Below are positions 46,593 through 55,323 of a stretch of 64,000 nt of DNA, piece after piece. Both the position numbers and the translations under genes were made by a program. How positions within the stretch are numbered: position 1 is the stretch's first letter; each line of letters starts with the position of its first letter. The notes beneath the pieces were generated by a model. The model had not been told where the DNA came from. It was given only the letters and a program-made list of their open reading frames with translations, and made no database searches. This DNA is from Xanthomonas sp. CFBP 8443 (GTDB lineage: Bacteria; Pseudomonadota; Gammaproteobacteria; Xanthomonadales; Xanthomonadaceae), in the NCBI RefSeq assembly GCF_025666195.1, contig NZ_CP102592.1, positions 248,001 to 312,000 on the forward strand, in the 5' to 3' direction.

Positions 46593-47963
46593 ATGCAGCA
46601 GGCGGGGGCCGCGGTGGCGCGGCGCGGGGAAGCGGAGACGGTCGCGGCCGGCATGGGGATGCCGGCCGCGCCGATGCTGGCGCAGACCATCGCCGCGCAC
46701 CGGGCCGGGGACCTGGACGCGGCCGAGCGCGGCTATCGCGCGGTGCTCGCGCAGCACGCCGCGCACGCCGACGCGCTGCACTTCCTCGGCGTGCTGTGCC
46801 ACCAGCGCGGGCGCAGCGACGAAGCGCAACAACTGATCGAGCGTGCATTGGCACTGGTCCCCGCCTACCCGGACGCGCACAACAATCTCGGCAACGTGCA
46901 CAAGGAATGCGCGCGCCTGGCCGAGGCCGAAGCCTGCTACCGGCGCGCGCTGGCCTGCGCGCCGTCGCACCACAACGCGCTGAGCAACCTGGCGGTGGTG
47001 CTGGAAGCGCAGGCGCGCCTGGACGAAGCCTTCCTGGCCTATGCGCAGCTGCTGCAGCAGGTGCCTACGTTCGCCCACGGCCACTACCTGCTCGGCGTGT
47101 TCCTGCGCAACCATGCGCAGCACCACGAACACCTGGAGCAGTCGGCCGAATGCTTCCGCAGCGCCTGCGAACTGGACCCTGCCAACCTGCGCGCGCTGGA
47201 GGCGCTGGGCACGGCCTGGTACCTGCTCGGGCGCCACGACGAAGCGGTGGCGGTGTATCGCGACTGGCTTGCGCGCGATCCGCACAACGCGGTGGCGCGG
47301 CACATGCTGGCCGCCTGCGGCGGCAGCGACGCGCCTGCGCGTGCCGACGATGCCTATGTGCGCGAAGTGTTCGACGGCTTCGCCGAGAGCTTCGACGAGC
47401 AACTGCTGAACAACCTCGATTACCGCGCGCCGCAGCTGCTGGCCACGGCGCTGGCGCAGGTGCTACATGCGCCGGACGCGACGCTGGACGTGCTCGATGC
47501 CGGCTGCGGCACCGGCCTGTGCGCGCCGCTGCTGCGGCCGCACGCGCGGAGGCTGGCCGGCGTGGACCTGTCCGGCGGGATGATCGACAAGGCGCGCCAA
47601 CGCGGCGGCTACGACGCGCTGGTGGTCGGCGAACTGACCGCGCATCTGCAGGCGCAACCGCAGGCGTGGGACGTGGTGGTCTCGGCCGATACCCTGGTGT
47701 ATTTCGGCGACCTGCGCGAAGTCTGCGCGGCCGCGCACGCCGCCTTGCGCGGTGACGGTTGGCTGGCCTTCACCGTGGAGGCGCTGGACGAGGCGGACGA
47801 CAAAGTGCAACTCGGCTCCAGCGGGCGCTACCGGCACAGCCGTGCGCACGTGCAGGCCGCGCTGGCGCAGGCCGGCTTTGCCCGCGTGCAACTCCGTGCC
47901 GACCAACTGCGCAAGGAAGGCGGCATGCCGGTGCAGGGTTGGGTGGTGCTGGCGCGGCGTTGA
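46593..47963 (+). CDS. TPR-repeat SAM-dependent methyltransferase
   Basis: This 456-aa protein has about six N-terminal TPR repeats (residues 30-220, such as PDAHNNLGNVHKECARLAEAEACYRRAL, shortened to NxLGNxxxxxxRxxEAxxxYxxAL) and then a class I methyltransferase. The SAM-binding motif VLDAGCGTG lies near residue 300, followed by LAGVDLSGGMIDKARQ. It is linked to PAAR by 13 bases and lies upstream of vgrG. The substrate is unknown. It may modify or chaperone a T6SS cargo. Confidence 0.85.
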   Translation: MQQAGAAVARRGEAETVAAGMGMPAAPMLAQTIAAHRAGDLDAAERGYRAVLAQHAAHADALHFLGVLCHQRGRSDEAQQLIERALALVPAYPDAHNNLGNVHKECARLAEAEACYRRALACAPSHHNALSNLAVVLEAQARLDEAFLAYAQLLQQVPTFAHGHYLLGVFLRNHAQHHEHLEQSAECFRSACELDPANLRALEALGTAWYLLGRHDEAVAVYRDWLARDPHNAVARHMLAACGGSDAPARADDAYVREVFDGFAESFDEQLLNNLDYRAPQLLATALAQVLHAPDATLDVLDAGCGTGLCAPLLRPHARRLAGVDLSGGMIDKARQRGGYDALVVGELTAHLQAQPQAWDVVVSADTLVYFGDLREVCAAAHAALRGDGWLAFTVEALDEADDKVQLGSSGRYRHSRAHVQAALAQAGFARVQLRADQLRKEGGMPVQGWVVLARR

Positions 47964-48274
47964 GGCCATGCCGCGCTCGGCGCGGACGTAATCCTGATGG
48001 TTTTTGATGCGCCGGCTTCGGGTGCGGCGCAAGCCTGCCGGCGGCGTCCGGCATGGCCGTGGCGCGCGCTGCCAGACAAGGCCGGGACGCGCATCGGCAG
48101 CGGCCGAAACGCTGAGACGAAATGTCGGCTTTCGCTTCCGGCGCCATGTGAGTATCCCCTTGCCGGCGGCGCACAGGGGTGGCGGGGCCTGCGTTGCACA
48201 CCGCTCCGCGAACGCCGCTTGCGATCGCCGGCCAAGGTCCGCATTGCGCGGCGATCGACTTCCCGGACACCACG
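47964..48274 (+). promoter_or_regulatory. Intergenic region with T6SS-associated motif B, upstream of vgrG
   Basis: CTGAGACGAAATGTCGG at 48112-48128 is identical to motif A. GGCGCC follows after ten bases. vgrG starts 146 bases downstream. No gene is seen in this 311-base interval. Confidence 0.6.
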
Positions 48275-50266
48275 ATGCCCACGCCCATGATCACGCTGCA
48301 CTCGGACCTTGGCGATGCGCTGCTGTTCTGGCGCATGCAGGCGACGGAAGCGTTGGGCGAGCTGTTCGACTATCGTTTGACCGTCCTCAGCACGCAGCCG
48401 CGGCCCGACCTGCGCGCGCTGCTCGGCACCTCGATGGCGGTGCAGCTGAAGGCCGGCGAGGGCCATGTGCGCTGGTACCACGGCATGGTCGCGCACGTCG
48501 CGCAGACCGGCTTCCATGTCGTCGACAGGCTCAGCTACGCGGTGCTGGAGGTGACCCTGGTGCCCAAGCCGTGGCTGCTGACCCAGCGCCGCGACTGCCG
48601 CATCTTCACCGGGCAGAGCGTGCCGGAGATCGTGCGCACGGTGCTCGACGGCATCGGCTATGGCGACGTGACGCTGAGCCTGAGCGGCACCTATCCCAAG
48701 CGCGACTATTGCGTGCAGTACCGCGAGGACGATTTCAATTTCATCAGCCGCCTGCTTGAGCAGGAAGGCATCTATTACTTCTTCACCCATGGCCAGGCCG
48801 TGCACACGCTGGTGCTGGCCGATGCGCTGGGCGCGCATGCGAGCAGCAGCGGCTTCGAGACCCTGCCGTACGTGCCGCCGGGCCAGCATGCCAACGTGAT
48901 GGGCGCCACCGTCAGCCAGTGGCAGCTGGCACGCAGCGTGCACACCGGCGCGCACCAGCTCACCGACTACGATCCGCTGCGCCCGCGCTTCTCGCTGGCG
49001 GTGGACGAAGAGATCGGCCACGGCGGCGACCTGCATGCGATCAGCGGGCTGAACGCATTCGACTATCCCGGCACGCACGTGCAGCTCGCCGACGGCAAGC
49101 GCTATGCGCAGGTGCGTGCGGAAGCGCACAACGTGCAGCGTTCGCGCTATCGCGGCGATACCGATGCGCTCGGCCTGCGCGTGGGCGCGCTGTTTTCGCT
49201 GAAGGCGTTCCCGCGTCCGGAATGGAACCAGGAATACCTGGTGACCGGCGCGCGGACCGCGCTGGAAGCGCCGGGCTATGCCTCCGGCGCCGGCAGCGGC
49301 GCCGCGCCGTTCGCGTGCAGCTTCGAGGCGATCGAGAGCAAGTTGCCGTTCCGCAATGCGGCGCGCGCGCGGCAGCCGCTGATCGCCGGCCTGCAGACCG
49401 CGGTGGTCACCGGCAGCGACACCGACGAGGACATCGTGGTCGACCAGTACGGCCGCATCCAGGTCACCTTCCACTGGAACACCTCGGCGCGCGACGGCAA
49501 CAAGCCGTCGTGCCCGGTGCGGGTGGCCTCGTCGTGGGCTGGCAAGGGTTGGGGCGCGATGAGCCTGCCGCGGGTGGGGCAGGAAGTGGTGGTGAGCTTC
49601 CTGGAAGGCGATCCGGATCGCCCGCTGGTGATCGGCAGCGTCTACAACGCCGATCACATGCCGCCGTTCGCGCTGCCGGACAACAAGACTCAGAGCGGGG
49701 TGCGCAGCCGCAGCGCCGGCGGCGGCGCCGCCGACTTCAACGAGATCCGCTTCGAGGACAAGCTCGGCAGCGAGGAGCTGTTCGTGCACGCGCAGAAGGA
49801 CCTGCGCGAGGAAGTGGAGCACGACCACTTCGCCACCGTCGACAACGACCAGACCGCGACCGTGAAGCACGACCGCAAGCACAAGGTCGACAACGACGAG
49901 ACGCTGGACGTCGGCAACAACGCCACGCACACGATCGGCAAGACGTTCAAGCTCAGCGCCGGCACCCAGATCGAACTGGTCACCGGCCTGTCGAGCATCG
50001 TGATGAAGAGCGGCGGCGAGATCGAGATCAAGGGCGTCACCGTCACCGTCACCGGCAGCAACGCGGTGAACGTGGAGGGCAAGGTGCAGGTGGCGATCAA
50101 GGGCGGGGCGACCGTGGACATGGGCGCCGGCGCCAGCGTCAAGGTGCATTCGGACGCGATGCTGGCGCTGGAGGGCGGGGCGATGGGCACGCTGAAGGCG
50201 CCGATGCTCAGCCTCAAGGCCGATGCGCTGCACCAGATCGGCGGTGCGCTGATCATGATCGGTTGA
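48275..50266 (+). CDS. vgrG: T6SS spike protein VgrG (TssI)
   Basis: This 663-aa protein has the gp27/gp44-like N-terminus (LDYRLTVLS-type start), SVPEIVRTVLDGIGY, YPKRDYCVQYREDDFNFISRLLEQEGIYYFF, the gp5 OB-fold (VVDQYGRIQVTFHW), and the repeated DUF2345-like beta-helix. It ends GGALIMIG with no extra domain, so it is not an evolved VgrG. The ATG at 48275 is chosen; the frame is open about 32 codons upstream. It forms the trimeric spike under PAAR. Confidence 0.95.
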   Translation: MPTPMITLHSDLGDALLFWRMQATEALGELFDYRLTVLSTQPRPDLRALLGTSMAVQLKAGEGHVRWYHGMVAHVAQTGFHVVDRLSYAVLEVTLVPKPWLLTQRRDCRIFTGQSVPEIVRTVLDGIGYGDVTLSLSGTYPKRDYCVQYREDDFNFISRLLEQEGIYYFFTHGQAVHTLVLADALGAHASSSGFETLPYVPPGQHANVMGATVSQWQLARSVHTGAHQLTDYDPLRPRFSLAVDEEIGHGGDLHAISGLNAFDYPGTHVQLADGKRYAQVRAEAHNVQRSRYRGDTDALGLRVGALFSLKAFPRPEWNQEYLVTGARTALEAPGYASGAGSGAAPFACSFEAIESKLPFRNAARARQPLIAGLQTAVVTGSDTDEDIVVDQYGRIQVTFHWNTSARDGNKPSCPVRVASSWAGKGWGAMSLPRVGQEVVVSFLEGDPDRPLVIGSVYNADHMPPFALPDNKTQSGVRSRSAGGGAADFNEIRFEDKLGSEELFVHAQKDLREEVEHDHFATVDNDQTATVKHDRKHKVDNDETLDVGNNATHTIGKTFKLSAGTQIELVTGLSSIVMKSGGEIEIKGVTVTVTGSNAVNVEGKVQVAIKGGATVDMGAGASVKVHSDAMLALEGGAMGTLKAPMLSLKADALHQIGGALIMIG

Positions 50267-50276
50267 GGACGCGGCG

Positions 50277-50813
50277 ATGAATGCGATCGAGAAGGCTTGC
50301 GTGGAAATGGAGCTGTCGGCGCCGGCGCGCGCGCAGTTGGACACGGCGCAGCCGGCGCAGGCCGCGGTGCGCGTGCTGCTCGACGGCGGCCAGCCGCAGG
50401 ACGCGCTGAAACTGCTGGCGCGGCTGCTGCCCAAACGCTACGTGGTGGCCTGGCTGTGCCAGTGCGCACGCGGCGAGGCGCTGTCGCCGGAAGACCGCGC
50501 CGGCGCCGCGCTGGCCGAGAAATGGGTGCGCGAGCCGAACGAGGCCAACCGCCGCGCCGCGTTCGCCTTCGCCCAGGCCGGCGGCTATGCCTCGTTGGGC
50601 GCGTGGCTGGCGGCGGCGGTGGCCTGGTCCGGCGGCAGCCTGGCGCCGCCGACCCAGGACACGCCGGTGCCGCCGGCCGAGCACCTGACCGCACGCGCGG
50701 CGGTGGCGGCGATCAACCTGCTCGCTGCGCAGCAACCGGCGCAGTTCGAGGCGCGGCGCCATGGCTATGCGCTGCATGCGCTGGAACTGCTGGCCGGCGG
50801 AGCGGCGGCATGA
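50277..50813 (+). CDS. DUF6931-like T6SS-associated protein
   Basis: This 178-aa helical protein has segments such as LLDGGQPQDALKLLARLLPKRYVVAWLCQC and HLTARAAVAAINLLA. The pattern is similar to a small family found in some T6SS loci next to vgrG (DUF6931 as I recall it). It follows vgrG after ten bases. There is no signal peptide. The function is unknown. A tiny frame of 31 codons starts at 50810, overlapping its stop, and is not counted as a gene. Confidence 0.75.
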   Translation: MNAIEKACVEMELSAPARAQLDTAQPAQAAVRVLLDGGQPQDALKLLARLLPKRYVVAWLCQCARGEALSPEDRAGAALAEKWVREPNEANRRAAFAFAQAGGYASLGAWLAAAVAWSGGSLAPPTQDTPVPPAEHLTARAAVAAINLLAAQQPAQFEARRHGYALHALELLAGGAAA

Positions 50814-50916
50814 GCGCCATCGTGCCGCGGCAGCGCATGCGCGTCGCCTCGCATCGCCCATTCGTCATTGCGCGGTCGCGGCCGCGCCGCGCCAGCCGAG
50901 TCTAAGGAAACGCCAC

Positions 50917-52266
50917 GTGTCCCTACCGTCCAAACTGACCCTCACCGTCGCCGGCCAGGCCGCTGCGCAGTTCGGCGCGCGTGCGCAGATGGCGTTCGCC
51001 CAGCGCGGCGGCAGCATCGGCCGCGCCGACGACAGCGACTGGGTGCTGGCCGCGCCCGGCGTGTCGCGCACGCATGCGGTGGTGCGCTATCTCAACGGCA
51101 TGTATTTCATCGAGGACCGCAGCACCAACGGCATGCTGCTCAACGGCGCCGCCTTGCAGCGCGGCGATCCGGCCGCGCTCGGCGACGGCGACCGCCTGCA
51201 GCTGGACAGCTTCGAGATCCAGGTGCAGCTGCAGGCCGAGGCGCCGGCCGCACCGCCGCCGCCTGCAGTGGCGATGCCCGACGATGCGTCGGACCTGACC
51301 CAGGTGGTGCCGGCGTCGCTGCCGCCACGCGCGGCCAGCAGTGCGCCCGGCGGTGGCGGCGACGCGTTCGATTTCGATTTCGGCCTGCCGGGCTTCGGCA
51401 GCGCCGCCGCGCCTGCCGGCGGCGCCTACGACGACGCGCTGCTTGGCGATCTGGGCGTGCCCGGCGCCGCCGGCGAACTGGACCCGCTGCGCCTGCTCGA
51501 TCCGTTGCCGGCGCCGTCGGTGCCGCCGCCGCCGACCCACAGCTGGAACCATAGCGATGCCGGCAACGACCATTTCCGCGTCCCCACGCCGCCGGCAGCG
51601 GCTGCGGCGCGCGGATTCGAGCTGCCGGAAAACTGGGATCTGACCACCGGCGATTTCGCGCCGGCGACACCGCCGGTGGCGAGCACACCGGCTGTGCCGG
51701 CCATGCCGACCGCGTTCGCGCCGCCCACGCCATCCACGCAGATGCCGGACGAGATGGCGCGGATATTCGAGATCGTCGTCGATGGGGTGATGGAGGTGCT
51801 GCGCGCGCGTGCCGAGATCAAGAACACCTTCCGCCTGCCGGTGACGGTGATCCAGCGCTCGGAGAACAACCCGCTCAAGTTCGCCGCCACGCCCGAGGAC
51901 GCACTGCAGAAGCTGCTGGCGCCGCCGAGCCCGGCGTTCCTGTCCGGCGTGGCCGCGTTCGACGACGCGTTCGACGACATCCGCTGCCACCAGATGGCGA
52001 TGCTGGCCGGCATGCGCGCCGCGTTCGAATCGATGCTGTTCCACTTCAGTCCCGACCGGTTGGAGCAGGAGGTGGACGCCAGCGGCAAGCGCCTGGCCTT
52101 CGCCGGCAAGGGCCGCTACTGGGAGCGCTACCGCGACAACTTCCAGGTCCTGGCCAAGGATCCGGACGAATGCTTCCGGCGCCTGTTCGGCGACGAGTTC
52201 GCGCGCGCCTACGAGGCGCAGCTGGCGCGGCTCAAGTCGGCGCGCCGCGCGGGGAAGATGGGGTAG
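50917..52266 (+). CDS. tagH: T6SS FHA-domain protein (TagH/Fha)
   Basis: This 449-aa protein has an N-terminal FHA domain (residues about 10-105): GGSIGRADDSDW, VSRTHAVV, and DRSTNGMLLNG give the conserved Arg, Ser, His and Asn that bind phosphothreonine. A Pro/Ala-rich linker follows, with DLTQVVP (Thr128), then the T6SS-type C-terminal domain (YWERYRDNFQVLA). The GTG start at 50917 follows AAGGA. It is expected to bind a phosphorylated T6SS partner such as TssL or a kinase. Confidence 0.92.
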   Translation: MSLPSKLTLTVAGQAAAQFGARAQMAFAQRGGSIGRADDSDWVLAAPGVSRTHAVVRYLNGMYFIEDRSTNGMLLNGAALQRGDPAALGDGDRLQLDSFEIQVQLQAEAPAAPPPPAVAMPDDASDLTQVVPASLPPRAASSAPGGGGDAFDFDFGLPGFGSAAAPAGGAYDDALLGDLGVPGAAGELDPLRLLDPLPAPSVPPPPTHSWNHSDAGNDHFRVPTPPAAAAARGFELPENWDLTTGDFAPATPPVASTPAVPAMPTAFAPPTPSTQMPDEMARIFEIVVDGVMEVLRARAEIKNTFRLPVTVIQRSENNPLKFAATPEDALQKLLAPPSPAFLSGVAAFDDAFDDIRCHQMAMLAGMRAAFESMLFHFSPDRLEQEVDASGKRLAFAGKGRYWERYRDNFQVLAKDPDECFRRLFGDEFARAYEAQLARLKSARRAGKMG

Positions 52267-52689
52267 CCTGGTGTCGTGGCGATCGCCGGCGGCCTGGGCG
52301 CCGGCGCGACGCTGCTGCATGCGCACGGCATCGCACCCTGTAGGAGCGGCTTCAGCCGCGACACGCGTTACCGAAAGTGCCTGTCGCGGCTGAAGCCGCT
52401 CCTACACAAGCCGCGCTCCGCAGATGCAGGAACGCACGCGCAGCAACGTCAGCGCCGTGACGGCGGCCATGTTCCCGCGACGCAGGCCGCCGCCGCGGCA
52501 TACCGCCAGCCCTGAGACGAATTGTCGGGTAGCGCACCGGCGCGCTGGCCACACTGCATCCCGCCAGCCTGGACTGCGCGCGCCGCGCGCCGCGTCCGGG
52601 CCGTCGGCAAGGGGATCGCACATTGGGGTCGGCTGCTGCGTCCAACGCCGCGGCCGCATCGCCATCGACAGCAGCGGACACGGCGGATC
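52267..52689. promoter_or_regulatory. Gap between fha and tssK: REP pair and T6SS-associated motif C
   Basis: A REP pair lies at 52338-52407 (forward at 52338-52362, reverse at 52383-52407). The motif CTGAGACGAATTGTCGG follows at 52512-52528, one change from motif A, with CCGGCGC about nine bases on. tssK starts 161 bases further. The REP may end the fha transcript and the motif start the tssK one. Confidence 0.65.
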
Positions 52690-54024
52690 ATGCACAACAA
52701 CAAGGTCGTCTGGAGCGAGGGGTTGTTTCTGCGCCCCCAGCATCTGCAGCAGCAGGAGCGCTACCTGGAGCGCTACGTGGAGCTGCGCGCCGGCGGCCTG
52801 CATGCGCAGGCCTGGGGCTTCTCCGAACTGGAACTGGAAACCGACCTGCTGGCGATCGGCAAGCTCGGCATCCGCCGCGCGCGCGGCGTGTTTCCCGACG
52901 GCACCCCGTTCGCGATGCCGGGCGACGATCCGCTGCCGCCGGCGCTGGACGTGGAGTCGAACTGGCGCGATCAGACCGTATACCTGACCCTGCCGCTGCG
53001 CGCGGCCGTGCAGGCCGATGTGGGCCGCGCCGAAGCGCCGCCGGACCAACTGTTCCGCTACCGGGTGCGCGAGACCGAGGTCGACGACGCCTCCGGCAGC
53101 ATGCAGGGCGCGGTGCTGATGGAAGTGGGCGGGATGAGCACGCGCCTGTTGCCGCAGTCGCAGCCGCTGGAAGGACTGACCCGGATCCCGCTGGCGCGCA
53201 TCGTCGAGTCGCGCGCCGATCGCCAGGTGTCGCTGGACGAGGCCTTCGTGCCGACCGCATTGGCCTGCCAGGCGGCACCGCGGCTGGCCACGTTCCTGGT
53301 CGAACTGCTCGGCCTGCTGCACCAGCGCGGCGAAGCGCTGGCCGCGCGGGTATCGGTGGGCGATCGCGGTGGCGCCGCGGAGATCGCCGATTTCCTGCTG
53401 CTGCAGGTGGTCAATCGCTGGCAGCCGCTCATCGCGCACTGGGCGTCGGCGCCGCTGTTGCACCCGCAGGATTTGTACGCCGCGCTGGTCGCACTGGCCG
53501 GCGAGTTGAGCACCTTCACCACTCCGGGCAAGCGCCCGCCGGCGTGGCCGGCGTATCGCCATGATGCCTTGCAGCCGAGCTTCGAACCGGTGATCGCCAG
53601 CCTGCGCAGCAGCCTTAGCGCGGTGCTGGAACAGACCGCGCTGCCGATCCCGGTGCAGGCGCGCAAGTTCGGCGTGTGGGTGGCGATGGTGCCCGACGCG
53701 GCCTTGTTCGACAGCGCCGCGTTCGTGCTCGCGGCCAAGGCCGACGTGCCGGCCGAAGAGCTGCGCCGGCAATTGCCGCTGCAGGCCAAGATCGGCCCGG
53801 TGGAGAAGATCCGCGACCTGGTCAATCTGCAGCTGCCCGGCATCGCGGCGATGCCGATGCCGGTGGCGCCGCGGCAGATCCCGTACCACGCCGGCTACCT
53901 GTATTTCGAATTCGACAAGCAGTCGCCGCTGTGGCGCACGTTGAAGGGCTCCGGCGGCATCGCGTTCCACTTCGGCAGCGAGTTCGCCGGGCTGGACCTG
54001 CAGCTGTGGGCGATCCGGAGCTGA
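52690..54024 (+). CDS. tssK: T6SS baseplate protein TssK
   Basis: This 444-aa protein begins MHNNKVVWSEGLFLRPQHLQ, a strong TssK signature. The rest is consistent with the family (QERYLERYVELR, and later YLYFEFDKQSPLW). TssK connects the baseplate to TssL/TssM. It begins the transcription unit tssK-tssL-tssM; tssL starts five bases after its stop. Confidence 0.95.
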   Translation: MHNNKVVWSEGLFLRPQHLQQQERYLERYVELRAGGLHAQAWGFSELELETDLLAIGKLGIRRARGVFPDGTPFAMPGDDPLPPALDVESNWRDQTVYLTLPLRAAVQADVGRAEAPPDQLFRYRVRETEVDDASGSMQGAVLMEVGGMSTRLLPQSQPLEGLTRIPLARIVESRADRQVSLDEAFVPTALACQAAPRLATFLVELLGLLHQRGEALAARVSVGDRGGAAEIADFLLLQVVNRWQPLIAHWASAPLLHPQDLYAALVALAGELSTFTTPGKRPPAWPAYRHDALQPSFEPVIASLRSSLSAVLEQTALPIPVQARKFGVWVAMVPDAALFDSAAFVLAAKADVPAEELRRQLPLQAKIGPVEKIRDLVNLQLPGIAAMPMPVAPRQIPYHAGYLYFEFDKQSPLWRTLKGSGGIAFHFGSEFAGLDLQLWAIRS

Positions 54025-54028
54025 GCGC

Positions 54029-55318
54029 ATGAATCCACGACCGCCCGCCGATCCGTTGAGCGATGCCACCATCATGCGTCCGCAGCGCGGCAGCGCAGCG
54101 CCGGCCGCGGCTGCGAACGCGAGCGCCGCGGCGCCCGGCGACGCCGACATCAGCGAATTCCTCGGCCGCAGCGTCAACCCGCTGGTGCAGGCGGCAAGCC
54201 CGCTGTTGCTGCTGGCGGTGCAGCTGCGCCACAGCGCGGCGCTGCCGGACGTGGCGCGGCTGCGCGAGCAGGTGACCGCGCAGGTGCGGCGCTTCGAGCA
54301 GCGCGCGCGCGACGGCGGCGCGGCGCCGGAAGCGGTGACCGCGGCGCGCTACGTGCTGTGCGCGATGCTCGACGAGGCGGTGCTCAATGCGCCGTGGGGC
54401 GAGCACAGCGGCTGGTCGCAGAAGACCTTGCTGGTGGTGTTCCATGGCGAGTCCTACGGCGGCGCCAAGTTCTTCCAGATCCTGGAGCGCCTGTGCGCGG
54501 ACGTGCCGCGCCACGTCGACCTGATCGAACTGATGTACCTGTGCCTGGCGCTGGGCTTCTGCGGCCGCTACCAGATCGAGGCCGGCGGCCGCGCCAAGCT
54601 GGCCGAGATCCAGGACGACCTGTACCGGCGCATCCGCGCCCAGCGCGGCGCCGCGGCGGAGACGCTGGCGCCGCATTGGCAGGGCGTGGACGACCGGCGC
54701 CGGCGCCTGGCGCGCTACCTGCCGTTGTGGGTGGCCGCGCTGGGCATGGCCTGCATCGTGTTGCTGGCGTTCGCGTGGTTCAACGCGCGGCTCAATGCGC
54801 TGTCGGCGCCGATCAGCGCCGCCGCCGCGCAGATCGGCCTGCAGCGCGGGACCCCGCCGGACGCGCTGCGCCCGCCGCCGCGGGTCACGCTCAAGCAGTT
54901 GCTGGAACCGCAGGAGCGCGCCGGCCTGCTCGGCGTCGAGGAGCAGGCCGACGGCCAGGCGCGCGTGCGGCTCAACGCCAACGCGATGTTCGCCTCCGGC
55001 GGGGTCGAGGTCGATCCGGACCAGCTGCCGCTGCTGGGCAAGATCGCCGCGGCGCTGGAGCAGTTGCCGGGGCGGGTGATCGTGGTCGGGCATACCGACG
55101 ACCAGCCGCTGCGCTCGCTGCGCTTCAAGGACAACTACGCGCTGTCGGCCGCGCGCGCCGAGGCCGTGGCGCGGCTGCTGGGACAACGCCTGTCGGTGCC
55201 GGGCCGGATCGAATCGGCCGGTGCGGGCGATTCGCAGCCAGTGGCCGTGCCGCCGGACCTGGCGGCCAACCGGACGCGCAACCGCCGCGTCGAAATCCTG
55301 TTCCAACCGGGGGAGTGA
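54029..55318 (+). CDS. tssL: T6SS membrane-complex protein TssL with OmpA-like C-terminus
   Basis: This 429-aa protein has an N-terminal region with DATIMRP (Thr14), the DotU/TssL cytoplasmic domain (YVLCAMLDEAVLNAPWG), one transmembrane helix (YLPLWVAALGMACIVLLAF), and an OmpA/MotB peptidoglycan-binding domain (GHTDDQPLRS...LSAARAEAV). The extended form anchors the complex to peptidoglycan. Thr14 matches the position of the phosphorylated Thr14 reported for Agrobacterium TssL. Its stop overlaps the tssM start region. Confidence 0.95.
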   Translation: MNPRPPADPLSDATIMRPQRGSAAPAAAANASAAAPGDADISEFLGRSVNPLVQAASPLLLLAVQLRHSAALPDVARLREQVTAQVRRFEQRARDGGAAPEAVTAARYVLCAMLDEAVLNAPWGEHSGWSQKTLLVVFHGESYGGAKFFQILERLCADVPRHVDLIELMYLCLALGFCGRYQIEAGGRAKLAEIQDDLYRRIRAQRGAAAETLAPHWQGVDDRRRRLARYLPLWVAALGMACIVLLAFAWFNARLNALSAPISAAAAQIGLQRGTPPDALRPPPRVTLKQLLEPQERAGLLGVEEQADGQARVRLNANAMFASGGVEVDPDQLPLLGKIAAALEQLPGRVIVVGHTDDQPLRSLRFKDNYALSAARAEAVARLLGQRLSVPGRIESAGAGDSQPVAVPPDLAANRTRNRRVEILFQPGE

Positions 55319-55323
55319 GCGCC

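Noticed and set aside
48179..48274. 32-codon upstream extension of vgrG
   Set aside because: It has no VgrG-like residues, and the ATG at 48275 starts the normal N-terminus.
48275..50266. Possible effector domain at the VgrG C-terminus
   Set aside because: The protein ends right after the beta-helix, so it is a structural VgrG only.
50810..50905. 31-codon frame coupled to the DUF6931-like gene
   Set aside because: Very short, Arg-rich, no ribosome site of its own; the fha gene starts independently at 50917.
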